Of a stretch of 10,807 nucleotides of DNA, positions 1-6,487 are shown piece after piece. The notes beneath the pieces are model-generated. The model saw only the letters and a list, made by a program, of their open reading frames with translations, searched no databases and was not told where the DNA came from. This DNA comes from Rickettsiales bacterium. Lineage in GTDB: Bacteria; Pseudomonadota; Alphaproteobacteria; Rickettsiales; UBA8987. A program made the translations under genes and the position numbers. Within the stretch, counting starts at the first letter, position 1. The number at the start of each line of letters is the position of its first letter. The stretch is from contig JANQHP010000052.1 of NCBI GenBank assembly GCA_028282625.1, forward strand, positions 1 through 10,807, given 5' to 3'.

Positions 1-293
1 CCTGGCGTTAAGAGACGCATGAAGCCTGCCAGGCAGACAACATCAATCTGCTGGGCTTTGAGGGAGGCGTGCAGCGCATCATCGAAGGACTCACGCGAGG
101 TATAATCCTTATGCTGGATGCAGGTGCTTGCAATGCCCGCCTTTTCGGCGCGCTGCAGACCATAGGCTTCGGGCTTGTTGGAGATGACATAGGCAATCTG
201 CGCGGGATAATCCGGCGCGGCACATGCATCGATCAAGGCTTGAAGGTTGCTGCCATTGCCGGAGATCAAAACGGCAACGCGTGCTTTAGACAC
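1..293 (-). CDS. purN: Phosphoribosylglycinamide formyltransferase, N-terminal part (cut by window edge)
   Basis: PurN transfers a formyl group from 10-formyl-THF to GAR, the third step of de novo purine synthesis, in the cytoplasm. About 97 codons are visible, read from the GTG at 293. The start reads VSKARVAVLISGNGSNLQAL, with the phosphate-binding GNGSN loop at residues 12-16. The segment LAGFMRLLTP near the window edge is also typical of the family. The catalytic Asn-His-Asp residues lie beyond the edge and cannot be checked. The GTG start overlaps the last 8 bases of purM. An in-frame ATG at 308 would add five residues and enlarge the overlap, but the family usually starts just before the first beta strand, so I prefer GTG. 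The overlap implies a purM-purN operon with translational coupling. Confidence 0.95.
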   Translation of the reverse strand, partial: MSKARVAVLISGNGSNLQALIDACAAPDYPAQIAYVISNKPEAYGLQRAEKAGIASTCIQHKDYTSRESFDDALHASLKAQQIDVVCLAGFMRLLTP

Positions 294-1356
294 TGTTATC
301 CCATGCATCTAGATTGTTATAGCGCACGGGGCCAGCGCCTTCTGCGATATGGCCAAGCACCCAGGCTTCTTCGCCTTGGCTTTGCAGTTGGCTCAGCACC
401 TGCTCTTGCTGCGCTTTGGCTACCACCAGCACCATGCCGCAGCCGCAATTAAAGGTACGCAGCATTTCTTCGGTTTGGATATTGCCCTGCGCTTTAAGCC
501 AGGCAAAAAGAGGAGAGGTGGGCAGGGCGTTGCCCTCAATCACCGCATGTGTATTTTGAGGCAGCACGCGCGGGATGTTTTCGCTCAAGCCACCGCCGGT
601 GATATGCGCCATGGCTTTGAGCAGGTTTTGCTGCGCAAGAGGCAAGCAGGACTCCACATAGATCCGGGTGGGCGCGAGCAAGGCTTGGCCCAGCGTGTGC
701 GTAGTGCCTGGGAGAGGGGCGGTATAATCCACACCCGCCTGTGCAATGATGCGTCGAACCAGGGAGAATCCGTTGGAATGCACGCCGGAAGAGGGTAGGG
801 CGATGAGGACGTCGCCTGCTTCGGTCTGCTCGGATTTGGGAAGGAGGGAGGATTTTTCGACTACGCCTACGCCAAAGCCGGCCAAGTCATATTCTCCGGA
901 TTGATACATACCGGGAAGTTCGGCCGTTTCCCCGCCAATAATCGCACAACCTGCCTGGCGACAGCCTTCGGCAATGCCTTCAATGACGGATTCTGCCTGG
1001 GTGATGTCTAAGGCCGAGGTGGCAAAATAATCGAGGAAAAACAGAGGTTCCGCGCCTTGTACCACCAAATCGTTGACCACCATCGCCACCAAATCAATGC
1101 CGATGGTGCTGTGATCGCCCAGCTCTTTGGCTATCGCAAGCTTGGTGCCCACACCGTCGGTGGCGGCCACCAGTAAGGGGTTCTGGTAATTCGGTGCGGC
1201 AGCAAAAAGGTCAAACAGGCCGCCGAAGCCTCCGATATTGCCTACCACACCTGGGCGCGAGGTGCTTTTGATGAGTGGCTTGATGTTGTTGACGAGCGTG
1301 TTGCCGGCATCCACATCCACGCCGGCATCTTTATAGGTGAGAGATGGCTTTGTCAT
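286..1356 (-). CDS. purM: Phosphoribosylformylglycinamidine cyclo-ligase (AIR synthetase)
   Basis: PurM closes FGAM to AIR using ATP, the fifth step of purine synthesis; it is a cytoplasmic dimer of the PurM/PurL/SelD ATP-binding fold. The product is 356 aa, a normal length. Visible signatures are GGFGGLFDL at residues 42-50, DGVGTKL at 67-73 (nucleotide/metal-binding region), the NDL of MVVNDLVVQGAEPLFF at 95-97, and GGETAELPGMY at 141-151. The ATG at 1356 places these motifs as in other PurM proteins; no strong Shine-Dalgarno is visible. It is transcribed away from the DUF2066 gene, with about 75 bp between the two starts, and overlaps purN downstream. A purM-purN unit divergent from a DUF2066/hdaA pair matches arrangements I know from alphaproteobacteria. 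No missing residues were seen. Confidence 0.97.
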   Translation of the reverse strand: MTKPSLTYKDAGVDVDAGNTLVNNIKPLIKSTSRPGVVGNIGGFGGLFDLFAAAPNYQNPLLVAATDGVGTKLAIAKELGDHSTIGIDLVAMVVNDLVVQGAEPLFFLDYFATSALDITQAESVIEGIAEGCRQAGCAIIGGETAELPGMYQSGEYDLAGFGVGVVEKSSLLPKSEQTEAGDVLIALPSSGVHSNGFSLVRRIIAQAGVDYTAPLPGTTHTLGQALLAPTRIYVESCLPLAQQNLLKAMAHITGGGLSENIPRVLPQNTHAVIEGNALPTSPLFAWLKAQGNIQTEEMLRTFNCGCGMVLVVAKAQQEQVLSQLQSQGEEAWVLGHIAEGAGPVRYNNLDAWDNSV

Positions 1357-1431
1357 TGTGATGCGCTTTAGACCCTGCTACAAAATACAGCGTGTTTTAT
1401 CCCATATTTCTGGTCAAAAGAGAAGTGCTTT

Positions 1432-2082
1432 ATGCGGACGATGCTATGTGTTTTGGCGGTGTGTGTTTGGCTGATGCCAGGCGCGTTGATGGCTAGTGCC
1501 TCTTCCATGACGGTGGATGCGATTGCCGTTCGGGTGCCACTATCGGATGCCGATGCAAGGCACCAGGCGCTTGATCAGGGGCTGCCAAAAGCGTGGAAAG
1601 CCATATGGCAGCGCTATGACCCAATGGGTCAGGCGCCTACGATTTTGCTCCCCACGCTGCATCAGATGGTACACAAGGTGAGATTTAGTAAGGAGCGCAT
1701 GGAACAAACGCATTATTATGCAGTGTTAAGCATTGATTTTTATGAAGAAAAAGTGCTTGCGCTGCTAGGTGGAGTAGCGCAAGCAGCAGCAGAAGATGCG
1801 GCTTTGGAGGCAGGTGCTTCTTCAGCTGAGCAGATGGAGATTTATCTTGCGCCTCCACTGCATGGACAATGGTCCAGCGTACAAGCCATATTTTTGGCGT
1901 TGGATGTTGTGCAATATGCGTCGCTGAAACATTATGCCACGGATAAACGGTCGCTGCAGGTGAGCCATAAGAGCGATGCCAAGACGCTTGCACGCTTGCT
2001 TCAAGAAAAGAATATGCAGCTCTTTTGGCAAGGTTGCCATTGGTATCTGCAGCCGCTCCATGCAAAAAGCCAGGTTGGATAA
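1432..2082 (+). CDS. DUF2066 domain-containing exported protein
   Basis: The product is 216 aa of unknown molecular function. The first ~25 residues form a Sec-type signal peptide: basic MRTM, a hydrophobic core to about residue 20, then an Ala/Ser-rich cleavage region (ALMASAS), so the mature protein is probably periplasmic. The mature start resembles DUF2066: a beta strand with VDAIAVRV, then a helix DADARHQALDQGLPKAWKAI, a gap with TILLPTLHQMVHKVRF, and a strand YYAVLSIDFYEEKVLALLG. Assignment rests on this pattern and on the gene position between purM and hdaA, where DUF2066 genes are common in alphaproteobacteria. There are no catalytic motifs I recognise. It ends 7 bp before the preferred hdaA start, so the two genes are probably cotranscribed. 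A weak GAGAAG lies before the ATG. Confidence 0.75.
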   Translation: MRTMLCVLAVCVWLMPGALMASASSMTVDAIAVRVPLSDADARHQALDQGLPKAWKAIWQRYDPMGQAPTILLPTLHQMVHKVRFSKERMEQTHYYAVLSIDFYEEKVLALLGGVAQAAAEDAALEAGASSAEQMEIYLAPPLHGQWSSVQAIFLALDVVQYASLKHYATDKRSLQVSHKSDAKTLARLLQEKNMQLFWQGCHWYLQPLHAKSQVG

Positions 2083-2089
2083 GTGGCGC

Positions 2090-2746
2090 GTGTCTAAAAA
2101 AACCGAACAATTGCTGCTGCAGCTTCCTCTAAGTGATGTGCGCTCGGATACGGATTTGATTGTTGGAGAAAGTAATGATTATGCGTATCGTTGGCTCAAA
2201 CATTGGCAACAATGGCAAACGCCTCTGACTATTTTATATGGACCTAAGGGAAGCGGAAAAACCTATTTGGCACGTCACTGGCAAGCGTGGACCGGAGGTG
2301 ATTATATCGACCGTGGGGACATGTTGGCCTCTTCTGGTGATAGTTCTTTTGTGGTGGTAGATGTGCAGCCATTTTCGCTTGAGGTCGAAGAGGCATGTTT
2401 TCATTTGTATAACCGGCTTGCGGCATCCGGTGGGTTTTTGTTGCTGGTGTTAGAAGAAAACCCTTTGCAGATGCAGTGGTCGCTCAAGGATTGGCGTTCG
2501 CGCGCAGAAGCAGCGCCTGCGGTGCATCTTGATATTCCAGGGGAAAGTTTGTTATTGCAAGTCTTGGCAAAAGCCTTTGCGGGTTACCAACTTCAGGTGG
2601 GTATGGAGGTCTTGCAATTTATGGTGCACCGTATCGAGCGTAATATGCAGGTGGCAGTGCGTTTGGCCGAAAGAATCAACGAAGAGGCGCTCAAGCAGCA
2701 ACGCCCGGTCACCATTCCTTTTGTGAAAGAGCTGTTGGCGCTTTAA
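2090..2746 (+). CDS. hdaA: HdaA-like regulatory inactivator of DnaA (AAA+ family)
   Basis: HdaA works with the DNA-loaded sliding clamp to stimulate ATP hydrolysis by DnaA, preventing re-initiation. The protein has 218 aa from GTG 2090. A beta-clamp-binding motif QLPLS sits at residues 11-15, as expected for the Hda N-terminus. Walker A GPKGSGKT (51-58) is intact. The Walker B strand reads FVVVDVQPF (87-95), with one acidic residue where DnaA has two. DWRSR (134-138) occupies the Box VII arginine-finger position, and a C-terminal helical lid follows (HRIERNMQVAVRLAERINEE). It lacks the DNA-binding domain IV of DnaA, which separates Hda from DnaA. GTG 2090 is chosen because GGA lies 10 bp upstream and little N-terminal sequence precedes the clamp motif. 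ATG 2060, overlapping the upstream gene, is the alternative. Confidence 0.9.
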   Translation: MSKKTEQLLLQLPLSDVRSDTDLIVGESNDYAYRWLKHWQQWQTPLTILYGPKGSGKTYLARHWQAWTGGDYIDRGDMLASSGDSSFVVVDVQPFSLEVEEACFHLYNRLAASGGFLLLVLEENPLQMQWSLKDWRSRAEAAPAVHLDIPGESLLLQVLAKAFAGYQLQVGMEVLQFMVHRIERNMQVAVRLAERINEEALKQQRPVTIPFVKELLAL

Positions 2747-2770
2747 GCGGTACGTGCAGTTTGGTCGGTA

Positions 2771-3286
2771 TTACAGGTCGCCTGAAAGCAGGGTATCCGT
2801 TAATGTGAGCGAGCCCATGGCGACATCCTCCCACCGACCTTGTGGGCATTCATACCGTGCAAACGAGGCAGGCGGAAAGAGGTTTTTCATATGGCGATAC
2901 ATCACGCGGTCGCCCTCACCGGCGATATGAAGCGCGCATTGGTGCAGGCCAGGATTATGGCCGATTAACATCACATCTTTTTTGCTGTTGCTGATGGACT
3001 GAATCACCTCAAGAATATCACTTTGTGTGGCCAGATAGAGGCTTGAAACATAGTCGATGCTTGGTGTTTTGCCCCAGTGCGAGAAAAGCTGCTCTGCGGT
3101 AGCACGTGTGCGCACGGCGGTTGAGCAAATGACATGTTGCGGCAGATAGTCTTTTTCCTGCATGTAGGCCGCAAGCTTTTCGCAAAGCTCAAGCCCTTTG
3201 GCGGTGAGCTGACGGTCATGGTCGTCGGAAATATTCTTGTTGGTTTGACCAGCCTTAGAATGCCTTAAAAGTGTGAGTGTTTTCAT
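2771..3286 (-). CDS. sixA: SixA-like phosphohistidine phosphatase (histidine phosphatase superfamily)
   Basis: The product is a 171-aa member of the short branch-2-like SixA group of the histidine phosphatase (phosphoglycerate mutase) superfamily. The catalytic LRHSKA motif (R8, H9) is at the N-terminus. DRQLTAKG follows at 24-31, the substrate-loop CSTAVRTRATAE at 54-65, and the second catalytic His in LIGHNPGL (H110). E. coli SixA removes phosphate from histidine phosphocarriers such as HPt domains or PTS proteins; the substrate here is unknown. There is no signal peptide, so it should be cytoplasmic. AAGGA lies about 8 bases before the ATG. The gene starts 49 bp after ctrA on the same strand, so it is probably cotranscribed with ctrA and might act on the CtrA phosphorelay (inference). 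It ends 24 bp from the convergent hdaA stop. Confidence 0.9.
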   Translation of the reverse strand: MKTLTLLRHSKAGQTNKNISDDHDRQLTAKGLELCEKLAAYMQEKDYLPQHVICSTAVRTRATAEQLFSHWGKTPSIDYVSSLYLATQSDILEVIQSISNSKKDVMLIGHNPGLHQCALHIAGEGDRVMYRHMKNLFPPASFARYECPQGRWEDVAMGSLTLTDTLLSGDL

Positions 3287-3335
3287 TGCGTATTCCTTTT
3301 AAGCGAGCATGTCACGGGATGAGGATTTGGTAGCG

Positions 3336-4052
3336 TTAGCTGCTTGCGGCTTCTGCGGCAGGTTCTGGCTCTTCCCCGAGCTCCTCTTTTATCATGTAGC
3401 CCCGTCCCCAGATGGTCTGGATGTAATTTTCTCCACCGGACGTTTCTTCCAGTTTTTTACGCAGCTTGCAGATAAAGACATCAATAATTTTGATATCCGG
3501 CTCATCAATGCCACCATAAAGATGGTTTAAGAATACATCTTTTTTCAACGGTACGCCGCGGCGCAGCATCAGCAATTCAAGAATGGAATATTCTTTGCTG
3601 GTTAAAGGTACCGCCACTCCTCGAACGGTCACGGTGCGTGCCTCTAGGTCCATTTCCAGGTCGCCCGCACGCAGGATAGACTGGGCATGCCCTTTGGAAC
3701 GACGGACAATGGCTTGAATACGGGCTACCAATTCGCCGCGATTAAAGGGCTTGGTGACGTAATCATCCGCGCCTTTCCCAAGACCTGTGACTTTGCTATC
3801 AGAACCGGTTAAGCCGGAGAGAATCAGCACAGGCGTACCCACCTGGCTCTCACGGAACTGCTGCAATACCTCAAACCCATTCATATCCGGGAGCATAATG
3901 TCTAGAATAATCAGGTCGTAATCATAAAGCTGTGCAAACTCCAGCGCCTCTTCCCCAAGCGAGGTGACATCGCAGGTAATGCCCTCTGTTGCCAAAGCAA
4001 GTTCAATAGAGCGGGCAGTGGATAGATCATCCTCAACCAGAAGAATGCGCAT
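3336..4052 (-). CDS. ctrA: Cell-cycle response regulator CtrA
   Basis: CtrA is the alphaproteobacterial master regulator: when phosphorylated through CckA and ChpT it binds TTAA-N7-TTAA sites, represses initiation and activates division, motility and other genes. The product has 238 aa. The receiver domain (1-120) has acidic E7/D8/D9, phospho-acceptor D51 (ILDIMLPDMNG), S79 and K101 (DYVTKPF). The linker RRSKGHAQS and a winged-helix domain follow, with LTSKEYSILELL, FLNHLYGGIDEPDIKIIDVF and WGRGYMI, which are nearly diagnostic of CtrA rather than other OmpR-type regulators. GGAG lies 8 bases before the ATG. The C-terminus ends AEAASS, whereas Caulobacter CtrA ends in Ala-Ala, which ClpXP recognises. 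A CtrA-type site lies 81-95 bp upstream, consistent with autoregulation. Confidence 0.97.
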   Translation of the reverse strand: MRILLVEDDLSTARSIELALATEGITCDVTSLGEEALEFAQLYDYDLIILDIMLPDMNGFEVLQQFRESQVGTPVLILSGLTGSDSKVTGLGKGADDYVTKPFNRGELVARIQAIVRRSKGHAQSILRAGDLEMDLEARTVTVRGVAVPLTSKEYSILELLMLRRGVPLKKDVFLNHLYGGIDEPDIKIIDVFICKLRKKLEETSGGENYIQTIWGRGYMIKEELGEEPEPAAEAASS

Positions 4053-4058
4053 AATGAT

Positions 4059-4063
4059 GACTC
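4059..4063. promoter_or_regulatory. GANTC (CcrM-type methylation) site in the ctrA leader
   Basis: GACTC lies 7 bases before the ctrA ATG and overlaps the Shine-Dalgarno (GGAG, 4061-4064 on the minus strand). In Caulobacter a GANTC site in the ctrA P1 promoter couples transcription to replication-fork passage. Whether a promoter overlaps this site here is not visible, so a role is only suggested. Confidence 0.35.
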
Positions 4064-4132
4064 CGTGGTATATACAAAACGTAAGTAAGTGTGGTGATTA
4101 TAGGATGGTTTTAACCAAACACAAGCCTAACT

Positions 4133-4147
4133 TTAAATTTTTGTTAA
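4133..4147. promoter_or_regulatory. Candidate CtrA-binding site (TTAA-N7-TTAA) upstream of ctrA
   Basis: TTAA at 4133-4136, seven bases, then TTAA at 4144-4147 is an exact match to the CtrA full-site consensus. It lies 81-95 bp upstream of the ctrA ATG and overlaps the ugd stop codon. A further TTAACCA half-site lies at 4111-4117, between it and the gene. CtrA autoregulation through such sites is established in Caulobacter; that this site works here is inferred from position and match. Confidence 0.6.
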
Positions 4148-5505
4148 AGGCCACCGCTATTTTGTGGCGTTGCTTTGCCGATACAAATATATTCAAGGCC
4201 TGCAGCGTGCACTTGCGAGGGTATATATAAGTTTCTTAGGTCAATTAGGCGCGGGGTCAAGAGATGTGTGGCCACTTTTTGTAAATCCAATGTGGCAAAT
4301 TGCTCCCATTCGGTAAGAATCACGAGTGCTGAGGCCTGATGCATGGTGCAATAGGCATCATCGTGCCATGTGATCTGCTTTAGCTGCTCTTGCGTGAGAT
4401 GGTTTTGCTCCACCTGTTCTTGCAGCCAGTGTTTGGCATTGGTTTCTGCTTCCGGGTCAAAGGCTTCAATCTGTGCACCCTGCTGAAGGAGTTGCTTGAT
4501 AATCAGGAGTGCCGGACTTTCTCTTACATCATCGGTGTTGCCTTTAAATGCTGCCCCGAGCACGGCCAGGCGGGTATGCTTGATGTTGCCACCGCAGGAT
4601 GTGATCACCTTATCTGCCATACGTGCGATGCGTGCCTCATTGCTCGTGATTACGGCATCAAGCAGTGGCAAAGGCACCTTTTGCCCCTTCGCGAAAGATT
4701 GCATGCCACGTGTATCTTTTGGAAAGCAGGAGCCACCAAAACCTGGCCCAGGTTGAAAATAATGTGTGCCAATGCGTTTATCCAGGCCAACCCCTTGGGC
4801 CAGTTCTGTGATATCCGCGCGGCTTGCTTCGCACATATCGGCCATTTCGTTGATAAAGGCCAGGCGCATGGCAAGATAGGCATTGGAGGCATATTTAATC
4901 AGCTCTGCGGTGCGTATGGAGGTAACGCATAGCGGGATGCCGCGCTCGCCTAGCGGGGCATAAAGTTCACGCAATTGTTGCTCGCTTTTGATTTCACCCA
5001 CACCCACCACAATACGGTCAGGCTGCATGCAATCTTGTATGGCGCTTCCTTCGCGTAAGAATTCCGGGTTAGAGGCAAATCGGATATCGGGCGCTCCGTT
5101 TTCTTGGGCGAGCAGGGTGAGTGCCTCGTTGGTGCCGGGCGGCACGGTGGATTTGATTACCAGAAGAGTTTTGGGGCTGATCACTTCCAGTGCCTCTTTT
5201 GTGGCGGCGCGAAGCATGGAAAGGTCGGCCTTGCCGTTGGCATCTGAAGGTGTGCCAACCGCTAAAAAGAGGATATCCACGGCTGCCAATGCGTGCATGT
5301 TATCTGCAAAGTGCAGACGATCGGCACGCTGGTTGCGTGTGAGAAAGGTTTCTAGGCCTGGTTCAAAGAAGGGGATGCTTCCTTGCTGTAATTGTTGGAT
5401 CTTGGTTTTGTCACGGTCCATGCAGGTCACGTCGTAGCCGAGCTCGGCAAAACACACGCCTGTCACAAGCCCTACATATCCTGTGCCGATGACACCAATA
5501 CGCAT
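4144..5505 (-). CDS. ugd: UDP-glucose 6-dehydrogenase
   Basis: Ugd oxidises UDP-glucose to UDP-glucuronate with two NAD+, giving a precursor for exopolysaccharide, capsule or LPS sugars. The product is 453 aa, normal for the bacterial enzyme. The N-terminal Rossmann motif GTGYVGLVTG is at residues 7-16, with the NAD ribose-binding acid in CMDRD. SNPEFLREG is at 145-153. The catalytic cysteine lies in GGSCFPKDT (C260), and the C-terminal UDP-binding domain carries AFKGNTDDVRESPA. The start codon follows the galU stop by 3 bp, and AGGAG inside the galU 3' end is spaced 9 bases from this ATG, so the two are translationally coupled. The stop codon overlaps the candidate CtrA-binding site upstream of ctrA. 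No truncation or missing catalytic residue was seen. Confidence 0.97.
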   Translation of the reverse strand: MRIGVIGTGYVGLVTGVCFAELGYDVTCMDRDKTKIQQLQQGSIPFFEPGLETFLTRNQRADRLHFADNMHALAAVDILFLAVGTPSDANGKADLSMLRAATKEALEVISPKTLLVIKSTVPPGTNEALTLLAQENGAPDIRFASNPEFLREGSAIQDCMQPDRIVVGVGEIKSEQQLRELYAPLGERGIPLCVTSIRTAELIKYASNAYLAMRLAFINEMADMCEASRADITELAQGVGLDKRIGTHYFQPGPGFGGSCFPKDTRGMQSFAKGQKVPLPLLDAVITSNEARIARMADKVITSCGGNIKHTRLAVLGAAFKGNTDDVRESPALLIIKQLLQQGAQIEAFDPEAETNAKHWLQEQVEQNHLTQEQLKQITWHDDAYCTMHQASALVILTEWEQFATLDLQKVATHLLTPRLIDLRNLYIPSQVHAAGLEYICIGKATPQNSGGL

Positions 5506-5508
5506 CGC

Positions 5509-6396
5509 TTACGGCTCCTGGTGGTAGCGTGCAAGAAGGGCTTGAATATGCGGTTTCAAGTCGGGGCGCTCGAGCGCAAATGCGATATTGGCCTCAATGA
5601 AGCCTCGCCGGTTGCCGCAATCAAAGCGCGGGTTGTGTACTTCGACACCCAGGGTGGGGGTCTGTTTTGCCATGGTGTGTAGAGCATCGGTCAGCTGAAT
5701 CTCGTTGCCGCGACCGGCTTTGGTGCGTTCCAGTTCTTTGAAAATATCAGGTTGCAAGAGGTAACGGCCCACGATCGAGAGGTTGGAGGGTGCTGCTTCG
5801 GGTTGTGGTTTTTCTACCATGCCTGCAAGCTTCCATTGGCCGGGTGCGCGCTCTTCTTCAGGCATGGCGATGCCATAGTGCGTGCTTTCGGATGGGTCAA
5901 TTTTGGCTAAGCCAATCACGTTGCCCCCGTGATGGCTGTAAGCCTCCTGCATGGCTTTTAAGGGGCTGGTGCCGCCTGGCAAGAACATTTCGTCGGCAAG
6001 GAGCACGGCAAAGGGGCGCTGCTCAATAAAATGGCGTGCGCAATAGATGGCATGCCCGAGCCCCAGCGGTTCTTTTTGACGGATAAAGGCGATGTTGCCG
6101 GCATCAGGAAGCCAGCCTGTGGTTTGTGCCAGCAGCTCTTCTGGATCCTGTTTTTCCAGCAAGGCCTGGTCCAGTTCATAGGCACGATCAAAATGGTTGT
6201 TGATCGCATTTTTGTTGCGTCCGGTAATAAAGATAAATTGCTCGATACCCGCATCGCGTGCTTCTTCGTACGCATATTGGATGAGTGGCTTGTCCACCAC
6301 GGGCAGCATTTCTTTGGGCAGCGACTTGGTGGCGGGTAAAAAGCGTGTGCCAAGCCCACCTACGGGAAATACGCCAATGGTTACTTTTTCGATCAC
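5509..6396 (-). CDS. galU: UTP-glucose-1-phosphate uridylyltransferase
   Basis: GalU makes UDP-glucose from UTP and glucose 1-phosphate, supplying the substrate of the adjacent Ugd. The 295-aa product has the nucleotidyltransferase signature GLGTRFLPATKSLPKEMLPV near residues 14-33. It also has DKPLIQYAYEEA, LLADEMF (metal-site region), a VEKP motif in the sugar-binding region, and FDCGNRRGFIEANIAFAL near the C-terminus. The start codon is GTG at 6396: no ATG or other usual start lies between it and an upstream in-frame TAA, and GGGG is spaced 5 bases before it. It is cotranscribed with ugd (3-bp gap). Upstream, 91 bp separate it from the dnaA stop; I saw no clear terminator there, so readthrough from dnaA is possible. 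Confidence 0.97.
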   Translation of the reverse strand: MIEKVTIGVFPVGGLGTRFLPATKSLPKEMLPVVDKPLIQYAYEEARDAGIEQFIFITGRNKNAINNHFDRAYELDQALLEKQDPEELLAQTTGWLPDAGNIAFIRQKEPLGLGHAIYCARHFIEQRPFAVLLADEMFLPGGTSPLKAMQEAYSHHGGNVIGLAKIDPSESTHYGIAMPEEERAPGQWKLAGMVEKPQPEAAPSNLSIVGRYLLQPDIFKELERTKAGRGNEIQLTDALHTMAKQTPTLGVEVHNPRFDCGNRRGFIEANIAFALERPDLKPHIQALLARYHQEP

Positions 6397-6487
6397 AGAT
6401 ACCCCGGGAAATGGTTGAACCTTATGCTCAGAGTTTTAGCGTGAGAGGTGCGAGGCAGCAACCAAATAAATGATGCGTGAACGGTGT

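Noticed and set aside
1685..2110. Minus-strand ORF opposite the DUF2066 gene
   Set aside because: Antisense frame of a gene with a signal peptide and family pattern; no domain features of its own.
2747..2770. Bidirectional terminator between the convergent hdaA and sixA stops
   Set aside because: Only 24 bp with no stem plus T-run; nothing to support it.
6397..6487. Terminator between dnaA and galU
   Set aside because: No GC-rich stem followed by a T run was found on the minus strand.
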